Shown here: positions 9,047 through 18,231 of the stretch, in pieces | Numbering within the stretch: position 1 is the stretch's first letter | Layout of the letters: each line of letters begins with the position of its first letter | DNA from: Bacteroidota bacterium | GTDB taxonomy: Bacteria; Bacteroidota; Bacteroidia; Flavobacteriales; Schleiferiaceae | Length of the DNA stretch: 64,000 bases | Assembly: GCA_024742495.1 (NCBI GenBank) | Contig: JANSYJ010000003.1 | Location: forward strand, 1-64,000 | Direction: 5' to 3' | The notes under the pieces: generated by a model | What the model saw: only the letters and a program-made list of their open reading frames with translations | Database searches by the model: none | Told to the model about the DNA's origin: nothing | Made by a program: the position numbers and the translations under genes

Positions 9047-10072
9047 ATGATCATTACCAAGAACTTCTCCTTCACCCAAGTGCTCCAATTCTCTGGTCAT
9101 CACTTACCCTGGCTCACGATTTGGATGTCCTCAGTAGTGGCACTCTATGAATTTCAAGATAACCATTGGATGTTTATTCCTTGGTTGCCGGTTTCCATCA
9201 TTGGCACGGCGGTGGCCTTTTATGTGGGCTTTAAAAATAATAGCGCCTATGATAGAATGTGGGAGGCACGAAAGATTTGGGGGGCCATTGTAAACAGCAG
9301 TCGAAGCTGGGCTAATATGGTGAGCAATTTTGTAGATGACTCCAAGCTTAATGAATCAGGGGAAAAGGGCTTACACAAAAGACTAATTTACCGACACATT
9401 GCTTGGTTATACGCCTTGCGCAGTCAGTTGTTGCAGCCAACACCCTGGGAACATACGAAGCAAAAAGGTATGGTTGGTATTTATGCCCGCAGGTATCAGC
9501 GTAAGTTTGGTTTGGGTCTAATTAACGATGAGGTGACAAAAATTGAGCTGCAACAGTTTTTAGCAGAAGACGAGTATGAGCAGATGCTTGCGGCCTCAAA
9601 TACGGCTACCCAAATTGTTTACCATCAAGGTAAAGATTTGAAGATGGCTTTTAAAACTGGTGCCATTGATGATTTTAGGCATATGGAATTGCAAAAATTA
9701 TTGAATAGCCTCTATGATCATCAAGGGAAATGTGAGCGTATCAAGAAGTTTCCTTTACCACGTCAGTATGCTAATATGAGTTTCATCTTTGTTGGAATTT
9801 TCATTTTTTTAATGCCCTTCGGCTTGCTGCCGGAGTTTGCAAAATTTGGTGATTTTGGTACTTGGACAGCGATACCATTTATGGTTTTAGTGGCCTGGCT
9901 TTTTGTGGTGATGGAAATTGTGGGGGATTATTCCGAAAACCCGTTTCAAGGTATGGCAAATGATATTCCCATGCTCTCTTTATGCAGGACTATCGAGATT
10001 GACTTACTGGAAATGCTCGGTGAAACGGATCTACCAGCGCCTATTGAAGCAAAAAAAGGAATTTTGATGTAA
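9047..10072 (+). CDS. Bestrophin-family ion channel (UPF0187)
   Basis: 341 residues. The family core is unmistakable: AVAFYVGFKNNSAYDRMWEA followed by RKIWGAIVNSSRSW near residues 60-95, and a second pair of membrane helices at about 240-290 (FIFVGIFIFLMPFG, FMVLVAWLFVVMEI) followed by YSENPFQGMANDIPM. Bacterial bestrophins form pentameric channels in the inner membrane; many conduct cations and some anions, so ion selectivity cannot be read here. Start is ATG 9047. The neighbouring sensory genes suggest a role in ion or osmotic homeostasis, but that is only inferred from position. Confidence 0.9.
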   Translation: MIITKNFSFTQVLQFSGHHLPWLTIWMSSVVALYEFQDNHWMFIPWLPVSIIGTAVAFYVGFKNNSAYDRMWEARKIWGAIVNSSRSWANMVSNFVDDSKLNESGEKGLHKRLIYRHIAWLYALRSQLLQPTPWEHTKQKGMVGIYARRYQRKFGLGLINDEVTKIELQQFLAEDEYEQMLAASNTATQIVYHQGKDLKMAFKTGAIDDFRHMELQKLLNSLYDHQGKCERIKKFPLPRQYANMSFIFVGIFIFLMPFGLLPEFAKFGDFGTWTAIPFMVLVAWLFVVMEIVGDYSENPFQGMANDIPMLSLCRTIEIDLLEMLGETDLPAPIEAKKGILM

Positions 10073-10134
10073 GTCATCCCGAAGGCTAGGCTTCAGTTTT
10101 AGGATTGATTAATTTCGCGGCGGAACGAAGGGAT

Positions 10135-12036
10135 ATGAAAGATTTAAGCAAGGAGTTTCGGCAAGCATTTAAGGAGGATGATCAATGCTTCAATTTTGTT
10201 CAGGAAGAGGCATTAGATGGAATAGCTTACCGCGAAATAAGCGGTGATAAAGGCTTTTGGGCCGACCCCCGCTTTTGGCGAATCTTAGCAATTAAACCCC
10301 GCAGGGTTAAACACGATTTAGATTTTTGGCATGCTCAGTTAAAAGCAGAAGATCGCCATAGAGAGCAGATTGCTTTTGAGGAATGCATCGCCAATCCTGC
10401 AGAAAACGCCTACGACTTAGTATTACCTTTTCATCATAATGATGGGTCCCTGGTTTGGATGGAACTGAAAGGGCGAATAATTGAAAGCGCTAAGCTTGGC
10501 GGGAAGCGGATGATTATTGCTTTTAGGGAGATCACAGAGTTAAAACGACAAGAGACTTTTTTACGTCATTCCTCGGAAATGGCCCGCATTGGCTTTTACG
10601 ATTGGAATATTCGGGCTAAGAAACTAGAGTGGAGCAAGGTTACCAAAGAGATTCATGCGGTGGCCGATGACTTTAAACCAGATTACAGGCAAGCCATTAA
10701 ATTTTATAAAAGTGGCCGTTCCCAGCAGAAAATCACGGAGTTGGTGGATAGGGCGCTACATCATGGAGAGTCCTTTGATGAGGAGCTCCAAATTGTGGAT
10801 GGCGAAGGCAAGGAGAAGTGGGTTAGGGCAATTGGAATCCCCGAAATTAAAGAAGGCATAACCATTCGCTTATATGGCCTGTTCCAAGACATCGACATGC
10901 AAATTCGCACCCAGAATGCCATTCGTTCGGAGCGTAGTTTGTACCGCCAGGTTTTAGAAGGAGCGAGCCTCGGTGCTTGGGATTGGGATATTGATGCTGA
11001 TAAAATGACCCTCAACCATCGAGCAGCACAAATGCTGGGTTACGAACTGGAGGTGATGCGGCGTGAAGGACAGATTTACTGGTTCGATTTAATCCATCCC
11101 AATGATAAAGCCAGACTCCATAAGAATCTGCAAAACTATCTGGTTGGTAAGAGTGATAAATTTGAGATGGAATGCCGTTTGCAACGCTCAAACGGGAAAT
11201 ATCGCTGGCTCTCTATTACTGCCAAACTCTTTCAGCCCGATTTACATTTCGAGCGTCCACGATTAGTAGGTGTATGGAAGGATATCCATTTTGAAAAACA
11301 GAAGATGGATTATTACAGCACCTTTATCCAAGAGACGCCTTTGGCCATTGCGATGTTTGATAAAAACATGCATTATATGGATTGCTCAAATAAATGGCGA
11401 AGCGACTATGGCTTGGAGGAGATACCTATTATCGGCAAAAGCCATTACGAGATTTTTCCGGAAATAAGTGAGGAGTGGAAGGACTTTCATCAAAAGTGTA
11501 TGGAAGGTGGAACTTTTCGTCGTGATGAGGATAGCTTCATTAGGCCGGACGGAAAACTTCAATGGATACGTTGGGAGATTCGCCCTTGGTACAACGAGGA
11601 CTCTGAGTTGGGTGGACTCATCATGTACACCGAGGATATAAACATGCGTAAAGAAGCGCAGCAGAAATTAGCACATTCGCAAATGGCCTTTGAAGCTAAT
11701 TTCACCAATGGGGCCATCGGAATGGCGATTATTGGCAAGGACGGCGAATGGCTGCAAGTGAATGATAAAATTTGCGAAATGCTAGCTTATACAGAGGCTG
11801 AACTCAAGACTAAAACCTTTCAAGAAATTACCCATCCTGATGATTTAGAAAAGGACCTCACGGAACTTCGAAAATTAGAGGCTGGAGAAATCAAAAACTA
11901 CCAAATGGAGAAGCGGTATTTCCGTAAGGATGGGGAAATATTAAAGGCTACCTTGGCTGCTACTTCCGTTCGTAACAAGGACAATGAGGTAGAATACTAC
12001 ATTTCTCAAATTATAGATTGCCGGCCAAAGGAATAG
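10135..12036 (+). CDS. Multi-PAS sensor protein without an output domain
   Basis: 633 residues from ATG 10135; an upstream TTG (10105) is less likely. About five PAS/PAC units follow one another: about 15-135, 145-260, 275-390, 400-515 and 525-630, with recurring marks such as WDIDADKMTLN, YRWLSITAKL, GKLQWIRWEI and a PAC end (YYISQIIDC). There are no transmembrane helices. The protein stops right after the last PAC, with no HisKA, GGDEF or HTH domain, and no kinase frame follows (a lipoprotein gene does). It may act in trans on a separate kinase, or be a kinase that lost its catalytic half. Confidence 0.85.
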   Translation: MKDLSKEFRQAFKEDDQCFNFVQEEALDGIAYREISGDKGFWADPRFWRILAIKPRRVKHDLDFWHAQLKAEDRHREQIAFEECIANPAENAYDLVLPFHHNDGSLVWMELKGRIIESAKLGGKRMIIAFREITELKRQETFLRHSSEMARIGFYDWNIRAKKLEWSKVTKEIHAVADDFKPDYRQAIKFYKSGRSQQKITELVDRALHHGESFDEELQIVDGEGKEKWVRAIGIPEIKEGITIRLYGLFQDIDMQIRTQNAIRSERSLYRQVLEGASLGAWDWDIDADKMTLNHRAAQMLGYELEVMRREGQIYWFDLIHPNDKARLHKNLQNYLVGKSDKFEMECRLQRSNGKYRWLSITAKLFQPDLHFERPRLVGVWKDIHFEKQKMDYYSTFIQETPLAIAMFDKNMHYMDCSNKWRSDYGLEEIPIIGKSHYEIFPEISEEWKDFHQKCMEGGTFRRDEDSFIRPDGKLQWIRWEIRPWYNEDSELGGLIMYTEDINMRKEAQQKLAHSQMAFEANFTNGAIGMAIIGKDGEWLQVNDKICEMLAYTEAELKTKTFQEITHPDDLEKDLTELRKLEAGEIKNYQMEKRYFRKDGEILKATLAATSVRNKDNEVEYYISQIIDCRPKE

Positions 12037-12084
12037 ATTCCAACCATTTTGAAAAGCCGTTCGTCTAAAGAGGGATTAACAGCA

Positions 12085-12765
12085 ATGAAAAAATATCTCC
12101 TTCTTTTAATTATAGTCTTGCAAGCCTGTTCGGCGGATGAATCTTTTGATTTTAAATCACCCAGCGGCTTAAGCTTTTACTTTGATGTAAATCGAGAAGC
12201 TAGTAAAAATGGACGCTTGCTATTTAATGATGGTTTCATTCTTATTTCCCGCCTGCAATTAGAGGGAGATCGCGTGCAAGCAGAAGACTATTTCTTTCAG
12301 AATGGCTATCAACCCCCGATTTTAGCGGAGCTGGATTCCAATGCTTATAATCCTCAACTGCAGTTTGATTTCCCCCAAGGGATCTACAACCGTATTGAAT
12401 TTGAATTCGAAATACCCTCTTCCAATATTACCGTTTTACAGGTTGATGGTCAGTTTAAGGACTCTACGGGAGCATGGCTTCCCATTCGTTTGGAGGTAAG
12501 TAGCTTTGAGTTGTTCCAGGTTTTAGCAGCGGATCGTGAAGGAGAGCAGGAAATTGTAATTGAAGATCAGTTTAGCTATTCTGCTTTAATTAGACTTAAT
12601 ACCGTGCATTGGTTCTCAGGAATTAGTATTGCTCAACTGGAAGCTGCAGATCGTACTATTATTAATGGTCAGAGTGGAATCCTTATTAAGGATAATAAAA
12701 ATACGGCTATCTACAATGAGGTTGATGATCGATTGGATGAACTAAATAGCCTTTCCATCCGATGA
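12085..12765 (+). CDS. Lipoprotein upstream of ECF sigma factor
   Basis: 226 residues from ATG 12085; a TTG 36 bases upstream is ignored because the lipoprotein signal MKKYLLLLIIVLQAC starts at the ATG. The lipobox LQAC puts a lipidated cysteine at residue 15, so the mature protein is membrane anchored in the periplasm or exposed outside. The rest is mostly beta strands with no recognised domain. Its stop overlaps the start of the sigma factor gene by four bases (ATGA), so the two are translationally coupled, which suggests it belongs to the same envelope-sensing unit. Confidence 0.8.
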   Translation: MKKYLLLLIIVLQACSADESFDFKSPSGLSFYFDVNREASKNGRLLFNDGFILISRLQLEGDRVQAEDYFFQNGYQPPILAELDSNAYNPQLQFDFPQGIYNRIEFEFEIPSSNITVLQVDGQFKDSTGAWLPIRLEVSSFELFQVLAADREGEQEIVIEDQFSYSALIRLNTVHWFSGISIAQLEAADRTIINGQSGILIKDNKNTAIYNEVDDRLDELNSLSIR

Positions 12766-13319
12766 GCATTAAGGACATCCTAAAGCTTGATGATGATAGC
12801 ATAATTAAAGGTTGTTTAAAGAACGACCGGCTCTATCAGGAAGCACTTTATCGCAAGTTTGCCGATAAAATGTATCGAGTAGCCTGGACCTATGCCAAGG
12901 ATGAAGATGAGGCTTGCGATATACTCCAAGAAGGCTTCATCAATGTTTTTAGAAAACTTGATCGCTATAAATTCGAAGGTTCTTTTGAAGGCTGGGTTCG
13001 CCGCGTCATCATTAATAAAGCATTGGAACATTATCGCGCCAAAAAGCGCAAAGAAGAGGTTATTCGCGAGTATAATGAGCATCAAACCTTAAGCACCGAC
13101 GATTTGCTTTCGGGCATACAAGCCAAGGAACTGGTGAATATGGTTAACCATTTACCGGAGAAAGCTGCGATGGTTTTAAAGCTGTATGCAATTGAAGGCT
13201 ATGCCCATCGTGAGATTGCCGATATGATGGGGATTTCAGAGGGAACATCCAAATCTCAGCTCAATCGAGCCAGAGGTCTATTAAGAGCAAAAATTAATAA
13301 GATCGATGGCGGGGAATAA
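12762..13319 (+). CDS. ECF RNA polymerase sigma factor
   Basis: 185 residues, the usual ECF size. Region 2 (about 22-92) includes DEDEACDILQEGFINVFRKL and FEGWVRRVIINKALEHYR. Region 4 (about 125-178) has the helix-turn-helix YAHREIADMMGISEGTSKSQ. It directs core RNA polymerase to a small set of promoters in response to an envelope signal. It overlaps the lipoprotein gene upstream (4 bases) and the anti-sigma-like gene downstream (14 bases), so the three are one operon. Its target promoters cannot be identified here. Confidence 0.93.
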   Translation: MSIKDILKLDDDSIIKGCLKNDRLYQEALYRKFADKMYRVAWTYAKDEDEACDILQEGFINVFRKLDRYKFEGSFEGWVRRVIINKALEHYRAKKRKEEVIREYNEHQTLSTDDLLSGIQAKELVNMVNHLPEKAAMVLKLYAIEGYAHREIADMMGISEGTSKSQLNRARGLLRAKINKIDGGE

Positions 13320-14694
13320 GCACTTGGATAAAAAAATCCGCGACAGCTACGAAAGCGCTGCTCCGAAGGCTCCCGAAGGATTATGGTCTGCGATGGAAGA
13401 GGCCTTGACTAGGCCGGAATCGGCCCTTGACGCCAAGGTGAAAGAGAGCTTTGAAAGCGCGCATAGCAGTCCGCCTGAAGCGGTATGGGCCGGTATTAAT
13501 CGCCAACTTACAATTGACAAAGCTTGGTTGGGCATTAACCGCTACCTAAATAGGAGAGCGGCCTATATTTGGACGGGCAGAATCGCGGCGCTTTTACTTC
13601 TGGCTTTCGGTGCATTTTGGTTTTATCCGTTCGCACAAAGCACAAAGTCTGATCATGAATATTTAAAAATAGATTTAAGGGACCGACCTCTTAATGAGCT
13701 TAAAGGTAATTCATTTCCAAGCAGCGAAACCCAGTCTTCAAAATTCAATCAAGAAAGCAATCCGGCAGAAAATGCTCCCTTAGAGGAAACTTTTAAGGCT
13801 GCGGCCAATTTGACTCAAAACCCGGCGCCTGACCTGCCAGTAGCAAATAGTTCGGCGTTTAATAATCCCAGTTCAATTCGGATAGCTTACCAAAATGCTA
13901 ATCCTCTTTCAGAGGATCAAGCTCTTAATGATCTTTACGCAACAAAGCGGAGTGACCTTGCTCGCCAGCCAAGTATTTTGCCGCCCAATAATCGTGTTTG
14001 GGATAGCCTAAAGGTGGCCGAAGTATTTGCCCCATTGCAATTATATGCCATAGATGCTCCGCCTAGCATTCCCTTAAAGAAGCGAAATTCTAGCACCCTT
14101 TCGAAATGGGAATTGGGCTTTGAATACAGCTTTAATCGAGATTTTTTAAGCAATAATATCGCGCGTGAAAGCCAAGATCCTCGAAGCTTAGTAAACAGCA
14201 GTGCGGTTTACAGCAATAACTATAAATTGGTTTTGCACTATCGCTTTCAACCGAAGTGGAGCTTAAAATTGGCCTTACAACCTAATCGCCAAATGGCTTT
14301 AGCTTATGGCACTTACCGCGAAGGGCAGTATGTTCAAGAGCAGCTAAGTTTAAACTTTCACCGCCTTGGTTTAGGATTAGCGCATCGTTTACCCTTGGGC
14401 AGAATGACTAGCCCTTGGTCTTTAAATTTAGGTCTAGAACCCTATTATGCTTATTTGGATCAGGCCATGGACAACAAGCTGGATCGAAGGGAAAGCTATA
14501 GCAGTGCTTATGGCTTGCAAATGAGACTTGGTCAGGAATGGCGAAAGAGAAATTTAATCCTAAGTCTAGGTATAGAAACCGACTTTAATTTTAACAATCT
14601 CTATCGGGGAGATGCTCGCATTCCATCCGATTTTGATCGCACCTTATATCGCTCTTGGAGTGCCTACCTCGGTATGCGCTATAGCTTGTTTTAA
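13306..14694 (+). CDS. Anti-sigma-like protein with C-terminal beta-barrel-like domain
   Basis: 462 residues. Residues 7-34 and 41-68 are two copies of a cytoplasmic motif (LDKKIRDSYESA..PEGLW and LDAKVKESFESA..PEAVW), the kind that opens Bacteroidota anti-sigma proteins. One membrane helix spans about 85-107 (IWTGRIAALLLLAFGAFWFY). A low-complexity linker follows. From about residue 265 the protein alternates amphipathic strands and ends in SAYLGMRYSLF, with a terminal phenylalanine as in outer-membrane barrels. It overlaps the ECF gene by 14 bases. Likely role: hold the sigma factor at the inner membrane and sense the outer envelope. It is convergent with the acetyltransferase gene (4-base overlap). 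Confidence 0.75.
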   Translation: MAGNKHLDKKIRDSYESAAPKAPEGLWSAMEEALTRPESALDAKVKESFESAHSSPPEAVWAGINRQLTIDKAWLGINRYLNRRAAYIWTGRIAALLLLAFGAFWFYPFAQSTKSDHEYLKIDLRDRPLNELKGNSFPSSETQSSKFNQESNPAENAPLEETFKAAANLTQNPAPDLPVANSSAFNNPSSIRIAYQNANPLSEDQALNDLYATKRSDLARQPSILPPNNRVWDSLKVAEVFAPLQLYAIDAPPSIPLKKRNSSTLSKWELGFEYSFNRDFLSNNIARESQDPRSLVNSSAVYSNNYKLVLHYRFQPKWSLKLALQPNRQMALAYGTYREGQYVQEQLSLNFHRLGLGLAHRLPLGRMTSPWSLNLGLEPYYAYLDQAMDNKLDRRESYSSAYGLQMRLGQEWRKRNLILSLGIETDFNFNNLYRGDARIPSDFDRTLYRSWSAYLGMRYSLF

Positions 14695-15158
14695 GGCCAG
14701 ATGATATGGCAAACCGAGAGTTGGCCTTGATCGAACCTTTGCTTGGTTTTTCGAAATCCTAGCTTTTCGTAAAAGCCTAAGGGTGAGGGGTAGAGACTGC
14801 CATCGCTTTTTTGGTATTGGTTGTGGTCCACCGCCCAGCCATTTAAAATTTCATATTTCTCTTGAGCCCTTTTAAGAATTTCGCTACCCCAACCTAAACC
14901 TTGTTTGTTTCGGTCTACTATCATGGCAAACCATGGCAGACCATTGCGTTCAAAAACACAGAACCAAGCTTTCAATTCCTTAGTATCGCTAAAAAACAAA
15001 TAGTGCTCGGGCGATTGCAAATGGGCTAGGTATTCCTCTAATTCCTCTATTTGCTGAAAAGTGGCTTCAAGGGGATATTCTTGATTCCAGAGCCTAAATA
15101 GTTGCTTTAAATTTTGAGAATTTAGCTTAGGATATTGTTCCGCTTGCGGACATATCAT
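14691..15158 (-). CDS. GNAT-family N-acetyltransferase
   Basis: 155 residues. The acetyl-CoA binding core is seen as PWFAMIVDRNKQGLGWGSEIL (V-x-x-x-x-QGxGxG/S) at about 85-105, followed by the late GNAT pattern SPLGFYEKLGFRKT near residue 130. It transfers acetyl from acetyl-CoA to an amine; the substrate is unknown. Its start codon overlaps the stop of the upstream secreted-protein gene (ATGA), so the two are coupled, although a cytoplasmic enzyme with a secreted protein gives no obvious joint function. Confidence 0.85.
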   Translation of the reverse strand: MICPQAEQYPKLNSQNLKQLFRLWNQEYPLEATFQQIEELEEYLAHLQSPEHYLFFSDTKELKAWFCVFERNGLPWFAMIVDRNKQGLGWGSEILKRAQEKYEILNGWAVDHNQYQKSDGSLYPSPLGFYEKLGFRKTKQRFDQGQLSVCHIIWP

Positions 15159-15592
15159 TTCTCGTCCTGTCCTAGGATTCGGGTCATTAAAAATTGGCCG
15201 GGATTATTCATCAGTGCCTTTCCCTCCGAAACTACCGCATCAGTAATTTCAACCGCGCTGCCCCAAATATTGGTAATTTTCCCTTCGCTATCCGCTAAAT
15301 TTCCTCCCCAATCTTTGGAGGTTACTTCAACCTGAGGACAGCCTTCTGAGCAAGGACATGTATCATCAAAAACGCTTATCTCAAAATCACCATCCAGTAC
15401 AGCCTCTAAATCATTGCGCACCATCTGTTGGGCAGAGCTTGAACCAAAATCTAAACCTCTAAAAACAACATGTGCCTTAAAGGTCTCATAATTATCACTT
15501 TGCACACAAAAACTGTATTCAGCTACCTGTCCACTAAGGAAGGTGCCAAGACCTAAAAAGAGCAAGAGAAAACCAAATTTGGAAAAGGACAT
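15155..15592 (-). CDS. Small secreted protein, unknown
   Basis: 145 residues from ATG 15592 (a TTG two codons upstream also exists). Signal peptide MSFSKFGFLLLFLGLGTFLSG. The mature part is about 120 residues with a CPCSEGCPQ cysteine cluster, which could form disulfides or bind metal. No family recognised. It is followed, with a 4-base overlap, by the acetyltransferase gene. Confidence 0.7.
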   Translation of the reverse strand: MSFSKFGFLLLFLGLGTFLSGQVAEYSFCVQSDNYETFKAHVVFRGLDFGSSSAQQMVRNDLEAVLDGDFEISVFDDTCPCSEGCPQVEVTSKDWGGNLADSEGKITNIWGSAVEITDAVVSEGKALMNNPGQFLMTRILGQDEK

Positions 15593-15660
15593 GACCAATT
15601 ATTTGCTTGCCCTAAAGATGCTAAATAATTAGCATTAATGAAAAGCTCATTAAGAGCCCC

Positions 15661-15688
15661 AAAAAAAGCCCCGTGCTTGGGGCTTTTT
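15661..15688 (-). terminator. Rho-independent terminator of the 15716-16612 gene
   Basis: Stem AAAAAGCCCC (15663-15672) and GGGGCTTTTT (15679-15688) with a six-base loop. Read on the minus strand the right side ends in seven T's. It lies 28 bases after the stop of the lipoprotein gene. Confidence 0.85.
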
Positions 15689-15715
15689 AAGAAATAGGCT
15701 TGAGTAGAAAATCAT

Positions 15716-16612
15716 TTAGCGACTTACCACCCCGCTGGGGTTGGTATTGGCGGCATTGTTGTCCATACTGTAAGGTGTATGGTCCATAGCGCCAGCCGGA
15801 ATACTCGCTACCAAAGGCTTTAGGGTAAATGGAGCCGGGCTATTATCGGGTACGGGTTCAATAGAAATTACCGCGGTTGTTCCACTTAAATCAGTAGGGA
15901 AAGAAAGACCTTGTGGCGCATTGAGCAAAAAGTCTTCACCTGGAAAAGGAGGTCCAGCCATGGTGCCCGAATAAGTAGCCGCTTCATCCGAGCCAGATGC
16001 AGAAGTAAAAGTGCCGGTTGATAAAGCTTGACCATTTATAACTACCCAGCCTTCATAGGCCCAGCCCTCAGCTAAAACTGGTAATTCTAAACCTGCAGAA
16101 GGTCCGGCAGGATCTAACCACCAAATACCACTTAGTTCATCGGTCATGCTCCCACCATCCGTAGGGGTAGCAAGTATAAAACTCCCGGAGGCGCTAGTGA
16201 AATCGGAACCAATAGCGGCCGCATGAGCGGTATTTAAAGAAGCCATATCGCTACTGAAGTCACCAGCCAGTATATGCACCGAACTAGGACTGGGATCGGG
16301 ATCGGGACTGGGTTCAATGGTTAAGACATAAGTTGAAGCGGCGGCCAAATCATCAGCATTAAGGCTAAAGGAGGTTTGACTGGGATTTCCATCTGCATCT
16401 ACGCTAAAAATACCAGCTGAAATGGGACTGCCATCCACAATAATCCAACCTTCGTAATTATAGTCAGCGCCAAGATCCTCCAATCCTGTAAAGTTCATGT
16501 TTAGCTGGGCATTGGTCGAAGCGGTATCGGTTGCGTCATCCTCGGAAGAGCAGGCACCTAAAAGGGCTAAACTCATAAGGCCACTTAGGCCTATTTTCAT
16601 TGTTCTTTTCAT
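15716..16612 (-). CDS. Lipoprotein with two RskA-like repeat domains
   Basis: 298 residues. Lipoprotein signal MKRTMKIGLSGLMSLALLGAC with the lipobox cysteine at residue 21. The mature protein has two related domains, each starting YEGWIIVDGSPISAGIFS (about 54-71) and YEGWVVINGQALSTGTFT (about 185-202) and each ending with a strand like VLTIEPSPD or VISIEPVPD. The pattern 'hydrophobic-W-hydrophobic-G-x-x-x-S-x-G-x-F' recalls the extracytoplasmic domain of anti-sigma-K (RskA) proteins, but no membrane helix or sigma-binding part exists. Function unknown; it may bind a ligand at the outer membrane. Confidence 0.75.
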   Translation of the reverse strand: MKRTMKIGLSGLMSLALLGACSSEDDATDTASTNAQLNMNFTGLEDLGADYNYEGWIIVDGSPISAGIFSVDADGNPSQTSFSLNADDLAAASTYVLTIEPSPDPDPSPSSVHILAGDFSSDMASLNTAHAAAIGSDFTSASGSFILATPTDGGSMTDELSGIWWLDPAGPSAGLELPVLAEGWAYEGWVVINGQALSTGTFTSASGSDEAATYSGTMAGPPFPGEDFLLNAPQGLSFPTDLSGTTAVISIEPVPDNSPAPFTLKPLVASIPAGAMDHTPYSMDNNAANTNPSGVVSR

Positions 16613-16759
16613 AGGGTGTAATATTTTTTTGTCTTGGTAATTTGTTTACCAGATTACAAGGGCAAATATTCCACCTCTCCCTAAATCAAGGATTAGCTTT
16701 ATTTCCTTAAAGCTTGTCAATTTTTCCCAGCCTTTTCGTCTAGATTAAAATTTGCAACA

Positions 16760-17590
16760 ATGATTTATCGCGGTACCACCGATGAATACCTCGCTATAGC
16801 TGAGATAAAAGGTCAAAATTTAAGTGGATTACTAGAGCCCGTTCGCAATGCTTTAATGGTGCTATGGTTTACCGAGAATGACAATAGTTTGGAGATTGAT
16901 GGCTCGCGATTCTGTTTTCAGAAAAATGAAATCATTTGTCTTACGGAGTTTCATCAAGTAAATAAGGTGGAGATCAAAGGCGCAAGGCTTATCAAGTTTA
17001 ATCGTGCTTTTTATTGCATTTACAATCACGATAGTGAGGTAGGCTGCAAAGGTTTACTATTCTTTGGGGCCCAGCGTATTCCCCAATTTAAACTGCCCAA
17101 TGAAGAGCTCGATGTTTTTACCACTGTTTTTCACATGTTTAAACTTGAGATCGACCGGAAGGATCTGCTGCAATTGGAGATGCTCCAAATGATGTTAAAG
17201 CGTTTTTTAATTCTTTGTGCACGGGTTTACAAGGCCATGAATAAGCTCGACCAACCCGCTGCCGATATCGATTTGGTGCGGGAATACAATTACTTGATTG
17301 AGCAACATTTTATGGAAAAACACCTAGTGTCCGATTATGCTGAAATGCTTCATCGCTCACCCAAAACCTTATCTAACCAGTTTCGGAAGATGAATCTTAA
17401 ATCGCCTTTGCAGTATATAAAAGACCGACGAATGCTTGAGGCGCGCCGACGATTATTGCGAAAAGGGACGAGCATCCAGGAGGTGGCATATGAGCTGGGT
17501 TTTGAGGATGTGCAATCCTTCAGCCGTTTCTTTAAAGGAGTGGAGTCCTGCAGTCCGAGTGAGTTTATAAAACAGCAAGGGACAAATTGA
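16760..17590 (+). CDS. AraC-family transcriptional regulator
   Basis: 276 residues. The C-terminal 100 residues form the AraC double helix-turn-helix: HRSPKTLSNQFRKMN, then IQEVAYELGFEDVQSFSRFF. The N-terminal 170 residues look like a cupin-type sensing domain (FCFQKNEIICLTEFHQV). The AhpD-like gene starts 92 bases downstream on the same strand and is a plausible target or cotranscribed partner. Divergent from the lipoprotein gene at 16612, so it may act on that promoter too. Confidence 0.9.
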   Translation: MIYRGTTDEYLAIAEIKGQNLSGLLEPVRNALMVLWFTENDNSLEIDGSRFCFQKNEIICLTEFHQVNKVEIKGARLIKFNRAFYCIYNHDSEVGCKGLLFFGAQRIPQFKLPNEELDVFTTVFHMFKLEIDRKDLLQLEMLQMMLKRFLILCARVYKAMNKLDQPAADIDLVREYNYLIEQHFMEKHLVSDYAEMLHRSPKTLSNQFRKMNLKSPLQYIKDRRMLEARRRLLRKGTSIQEVAYELGFEDVQSFSRFFKGVESCSPSEFIKQQGTN

Positions 17591-17682
17591 TAATCATTGG
17601 GGAAAAACGGCCTAGCATAGGGGAATCTAATTGAGACAATTTTGCACTGTTCATTTAATTAAAAACAAATAATAGTAGCAAA

Positions 17683-18231
17683 ATGATAGAATTTAATGTT
17701 CCAAGTCAAGACGAAGTAAGTAGCAATAATGCGGAAATCTTCGCGAAGCTAAATGCCAATTTGGGATTTGTTCCCAACCTTTATGCAAGCATGGCCTATT
17801 CGGATACTGCTTTGGCCAATTACTTGCAATTTCAGGGAGCGAAAAGCTCTTTTACAAATAAGGAGAAGGAAGTTATTAATCTGGTTGTGAGCGAGTTTAA
17901 TAACTGTAAATATTGTAAAGCGGCCCATACTGCCTTAGGCAAGATGAATGGTTTTAGCGAAGCCCAAATCTTAGATATCCGAGCCGGTCACATCACTTGG
18001 GATGCCAAGCTCGCCGCTTTAGCAAATCTCACTTTGGCCATATTAAGTAGCAAGGGAAGTCGCGTTCAAAGCGAATTGCAAAAGTTTATTGATCTTGGAT
18101 ATACCAAGGGTAGCCTGGTAGATTTAAACTTAGCTATTGCCGACAAAATGGTGATGAATTATTTACACAATACCATTCAAATTCCGGTTGACTTTCCAAT
18201 GGCCGAAGAGCTTGATGAGGTTTTATCCTAA
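17683..18231 (+). CDS. AhpD-like carboxymuconolactone decarboxylase family protein
   Basis: 182 residues. The AhpD/CMD signature is clear: NCKYCKAAHTALG with Cys75, Cys78 and His82, preceded by an EKEVINLVVSEFN helix. In AhpD the two cysteines reduce peroxides or reload AhpC, and the histidine relays protons; a peroxidase-type antioxidant role is therefore likely. It follows an AraC regulator in the same direction and is closed by a strong terminator, so it is a monocistronic or two-gene unit. Confidence 0.88.
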   Translation: MIEFNVPSQDEVSSNNAEIFAKLNANLGFVPNLYASMAYSDTALANYLQFQGAKSSFTNKEKEVINLVVSEFNNCKYCKAAHTALGKMNGFSEAQILDIRAGHITWDAKLAALANLTLAILSSKGSRVQSELQKFIDLGYTKGSLVDLNLAIADKMVMNYLHNTIQIPVDFPMAEELDEVLS

